IMG/VR virus record: IMGVR_UViG_3300027896_000168
Coordinates: 1-28,505 of that record
DNA from: a virus
Direction: 5' to 3' (one strand)
DNA: 28,505 nucleotides
The notes beneath the pieces are model-generated. The model did no database searches, was not told the DNA's origin, and was given only the letters and a program-made list of their open reading frames with translations. A program made the position numbers and the translations under genes. Of this stretch, positions 27,538 through 28,505 are shown piece after piece (the stretch's first letter is position 1; each line of letters begins with the position of its first letter).

Positions 27538-28505
27538 TTATATCATCCTTATTAGTGTGAGAATTCTGTTGCTAGTCGTAATAGTGCCGATCGCAACAGA
27601 TATTCTTATATCCAGTGATTGGCCAGTTGCTATAGTGGCAGGTGATTGTAATACAATTGCCTGGTCGTATATTTCGTCGGCGCCGCGGCGTTTAACTTGT
27701 ACAGAGGCAGGTATTACTACACCATTGACATATATTCCATACTCTGCAACAGCAGATCCGGTAGCGGGTGTGTATATTGCGCCATTGACTACCGACGGAG
27801 GGCCGAATCCTGCTACTGCGCCAAAATTAGTGCCTATATCGCCGTTTACAGTCGAAGTCCCTGTATTGGCTATTTCGCCGTTTGAAGTAAATATACCGAA
27901 TGTTGATAGTATACCTAATGTTATAACTGAAACAGTGACTGGTGTATTAATTAATACGGTATTAGTAGGTATTGCTCCTAGTGTTGAAAGTAATCTGCCG
28001 TTAAGAGTAGTATTAAGACCTGTCGATGCTGCACCAGGCGAGCCAATCATAGATCCTGCAAACGTACTATTTGCGCCGGTAGATACTGCGCCGCCTGCCA
28101 GCCAAAATACGTTTGCAGGATCTGCACCGTTAATTGTTACTATATCGGAACTGGCACCGGTACTCCAAGCTGCACCAATTCTAAATACAAATAGTGCGTT
28201 GGGATTACCTCCGCCATCTAGTGTTAAAATATTTGCGGCACCTAGTGTAGCGGCACCTGCTACGTCGTATACTCCGGGAGTTATTGTTTCAGTAACAAAG
28301 GAAGGAGTATGTATACCAGTAGCAGGTAATGATAATAAATTTGCAACTAGTGTAGTTAATGCCGCTGCTGCTAAGGCGGTTACGCTTGTACCTATGCTAG
28401 AGAATTGGCTGTTAAATAACACAAGATAATTCCCTGCAATCGGTGTTAATGTCATACCACTCAATACTGCAGGCGGGGCTGGACCAGGTACCATAGTATC
28501 TCCCA
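27538..28505 (-). CDS. DUF3494 ice-binding-like protein, 5' end beyond window
   Basis: The frame is open through the right edge (GDT before Met 28494), so the start probably lies outside. Residues after VTETITPGVYDVAGAATLGA, then ILTLDGGGNPNALFVFRIGA, INGADPANVFWLAGGAVSTG and TLNGRLLSTLGAI match the C-terminal part of DUF3494 (ice-binding protein family). Next, LGILSTFGIFTSNGEIANTG and TSTVNGDIGTNFGAVAGFGP match the family's N-terminal part, which is in reversed order relative to the standard domain. DUF3494 forms a beta-helix used by bacteria for ice binding or adhesion. In a phage fibre cassette, a surface or adhesion role is more likely than ice binding. The far N-terminal segment MTLTPIAGNYLVLFNSQFSS is a common jelly-roll start. 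Confidence 0.75.
   Translation of the reverse strand, partial: GDTMVPGPAPPAVLSGMTLTPIAGNYLVLFNSQFSSIGTSVTALAAAALTTLVANLLSLPATGIHTPSFVTETITPGVYDVAGAATLGAANILTLDGGGNPNALFVFRIGAAWSTGASSDIVTINGADPANVFWLAGGAVSTGANSTFAGSMIGSPGAASTGLNTTLNGRLLSTLGAIPTNTVLINTPVTVSVITLGILSTFGIFTSNGEIANTGTSTVNGDIGTNFGAVAGFGPPSVVNGAIYTPATGSAVAEYGIYVNGVVIPASVQVKRRGADEIYDQAIVLQSPATIATGQSLDIRISVAIGTITTSNRILTLIRMI

Noticed and set aside
27509-28429. Long plus-strand open frame (306 codons) opposite the DUF3494 gene
   Set aside because: It is antisense to a clear family match, its sequence is Pro/Val/Ala-rich shadow translation, and no ribosome site or plus-strand promoter was seen.
1-28505. tRNA genes, CRISPR arrays, insertion sequences and integrase/att sites
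   Set aside because: I saw no cloverleaf with a T-loop signature, no regularly spaced repeats, no transposase or integrase motifs.

Overview
The window is part of a T4-like contractile-tailed phage (myovirus) genome. It is AT-rich and tightly packed, and almost every gene lies on the minus strand. Recognisable T4 homologues are a gp13-like neck protein, gp18 tail sheath, gp19 tail tube, a second tube-fold protein, gp4 (gp50/65) head-completion nuclease, gp16 and gp17 terminase subunits, gp1-type dNMP kinase, and rIIA/rIIB. The host cannot be read from the sequence. The gene order (gp13, gp18, gp19, gp4, gp16, gp17) is rearranged relative to T4 and resembles environmental T4-like phages.

Layout, read along the minus strand from right to left. 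(1) 28505-24069: an adhesion or fibre cassette. It begins with a partial DUF3494 (ice-binding-like) protein, continues with a run of short beta-rich proteins that share N-terminal leaders and C-terminal modules, and ends with a BclA/TNF-like jelly-roll protein. (2) 24024-23590: the only plus-strand gene, with its own late-type promoter and a bidirectional terminator. (3) 23423-18623: rIIA, rIIB, a small probably exported protein, a cREC-domain protein, a candidate small structured RNA, an HNH nuclease and a small basic protein. (4) 18523-13200: a conserved unknown protein behind a good sigma70-type promoter, a homing endonuclease, the gp13-like neck protein, two small proteins, dNMP kinase and a glycosyltransferase. 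(5) 13054-6135: sheath, a second homing endonuclease, tail tube and two further tail or structural proteins. (6) 6131-1207: the packaging module with gp4, small terminase, two unknowns (one acidic with a DnaJ-type zinc motif) and large terminase. (7) 1198-1: a probably frameshifted gene and a truncated conserved phage gene. No gene-free stretch exceeds 300 bases; the longest is 8531-8761.

The standout is the large terminase. It is encoded as two separate genes that each carry half of an intein. The upstream gene holds the ATPase domain plus a 50-residue IntN. The downstream gene holds a 114-residue IntC plus the nuclease domain. The break lies between intein blocks A and B, the same atypical position as in the AceL-TerL split intein. 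Between the halves is a 185-nt spacer holding a 59-codon orphan frame behind an amber codon and late-promoter-like motifs. Protein trans-splicing would be needed to rebuild a roughly 525-residue terminase. Two free-standing EDxHD/Vsr-like homing endonucleases, the class known from fractured genes with split inteins, lie elsewhere in the late region.

A recurrent GATAAATA/TATAAATA motif shortly upstream of late genes matches the T4 late-promoter consensus and turns round for the one plus-strand gene. Two sigma70-like promoters (before rIIA and before the 372-residue gene) suggest separate early control.
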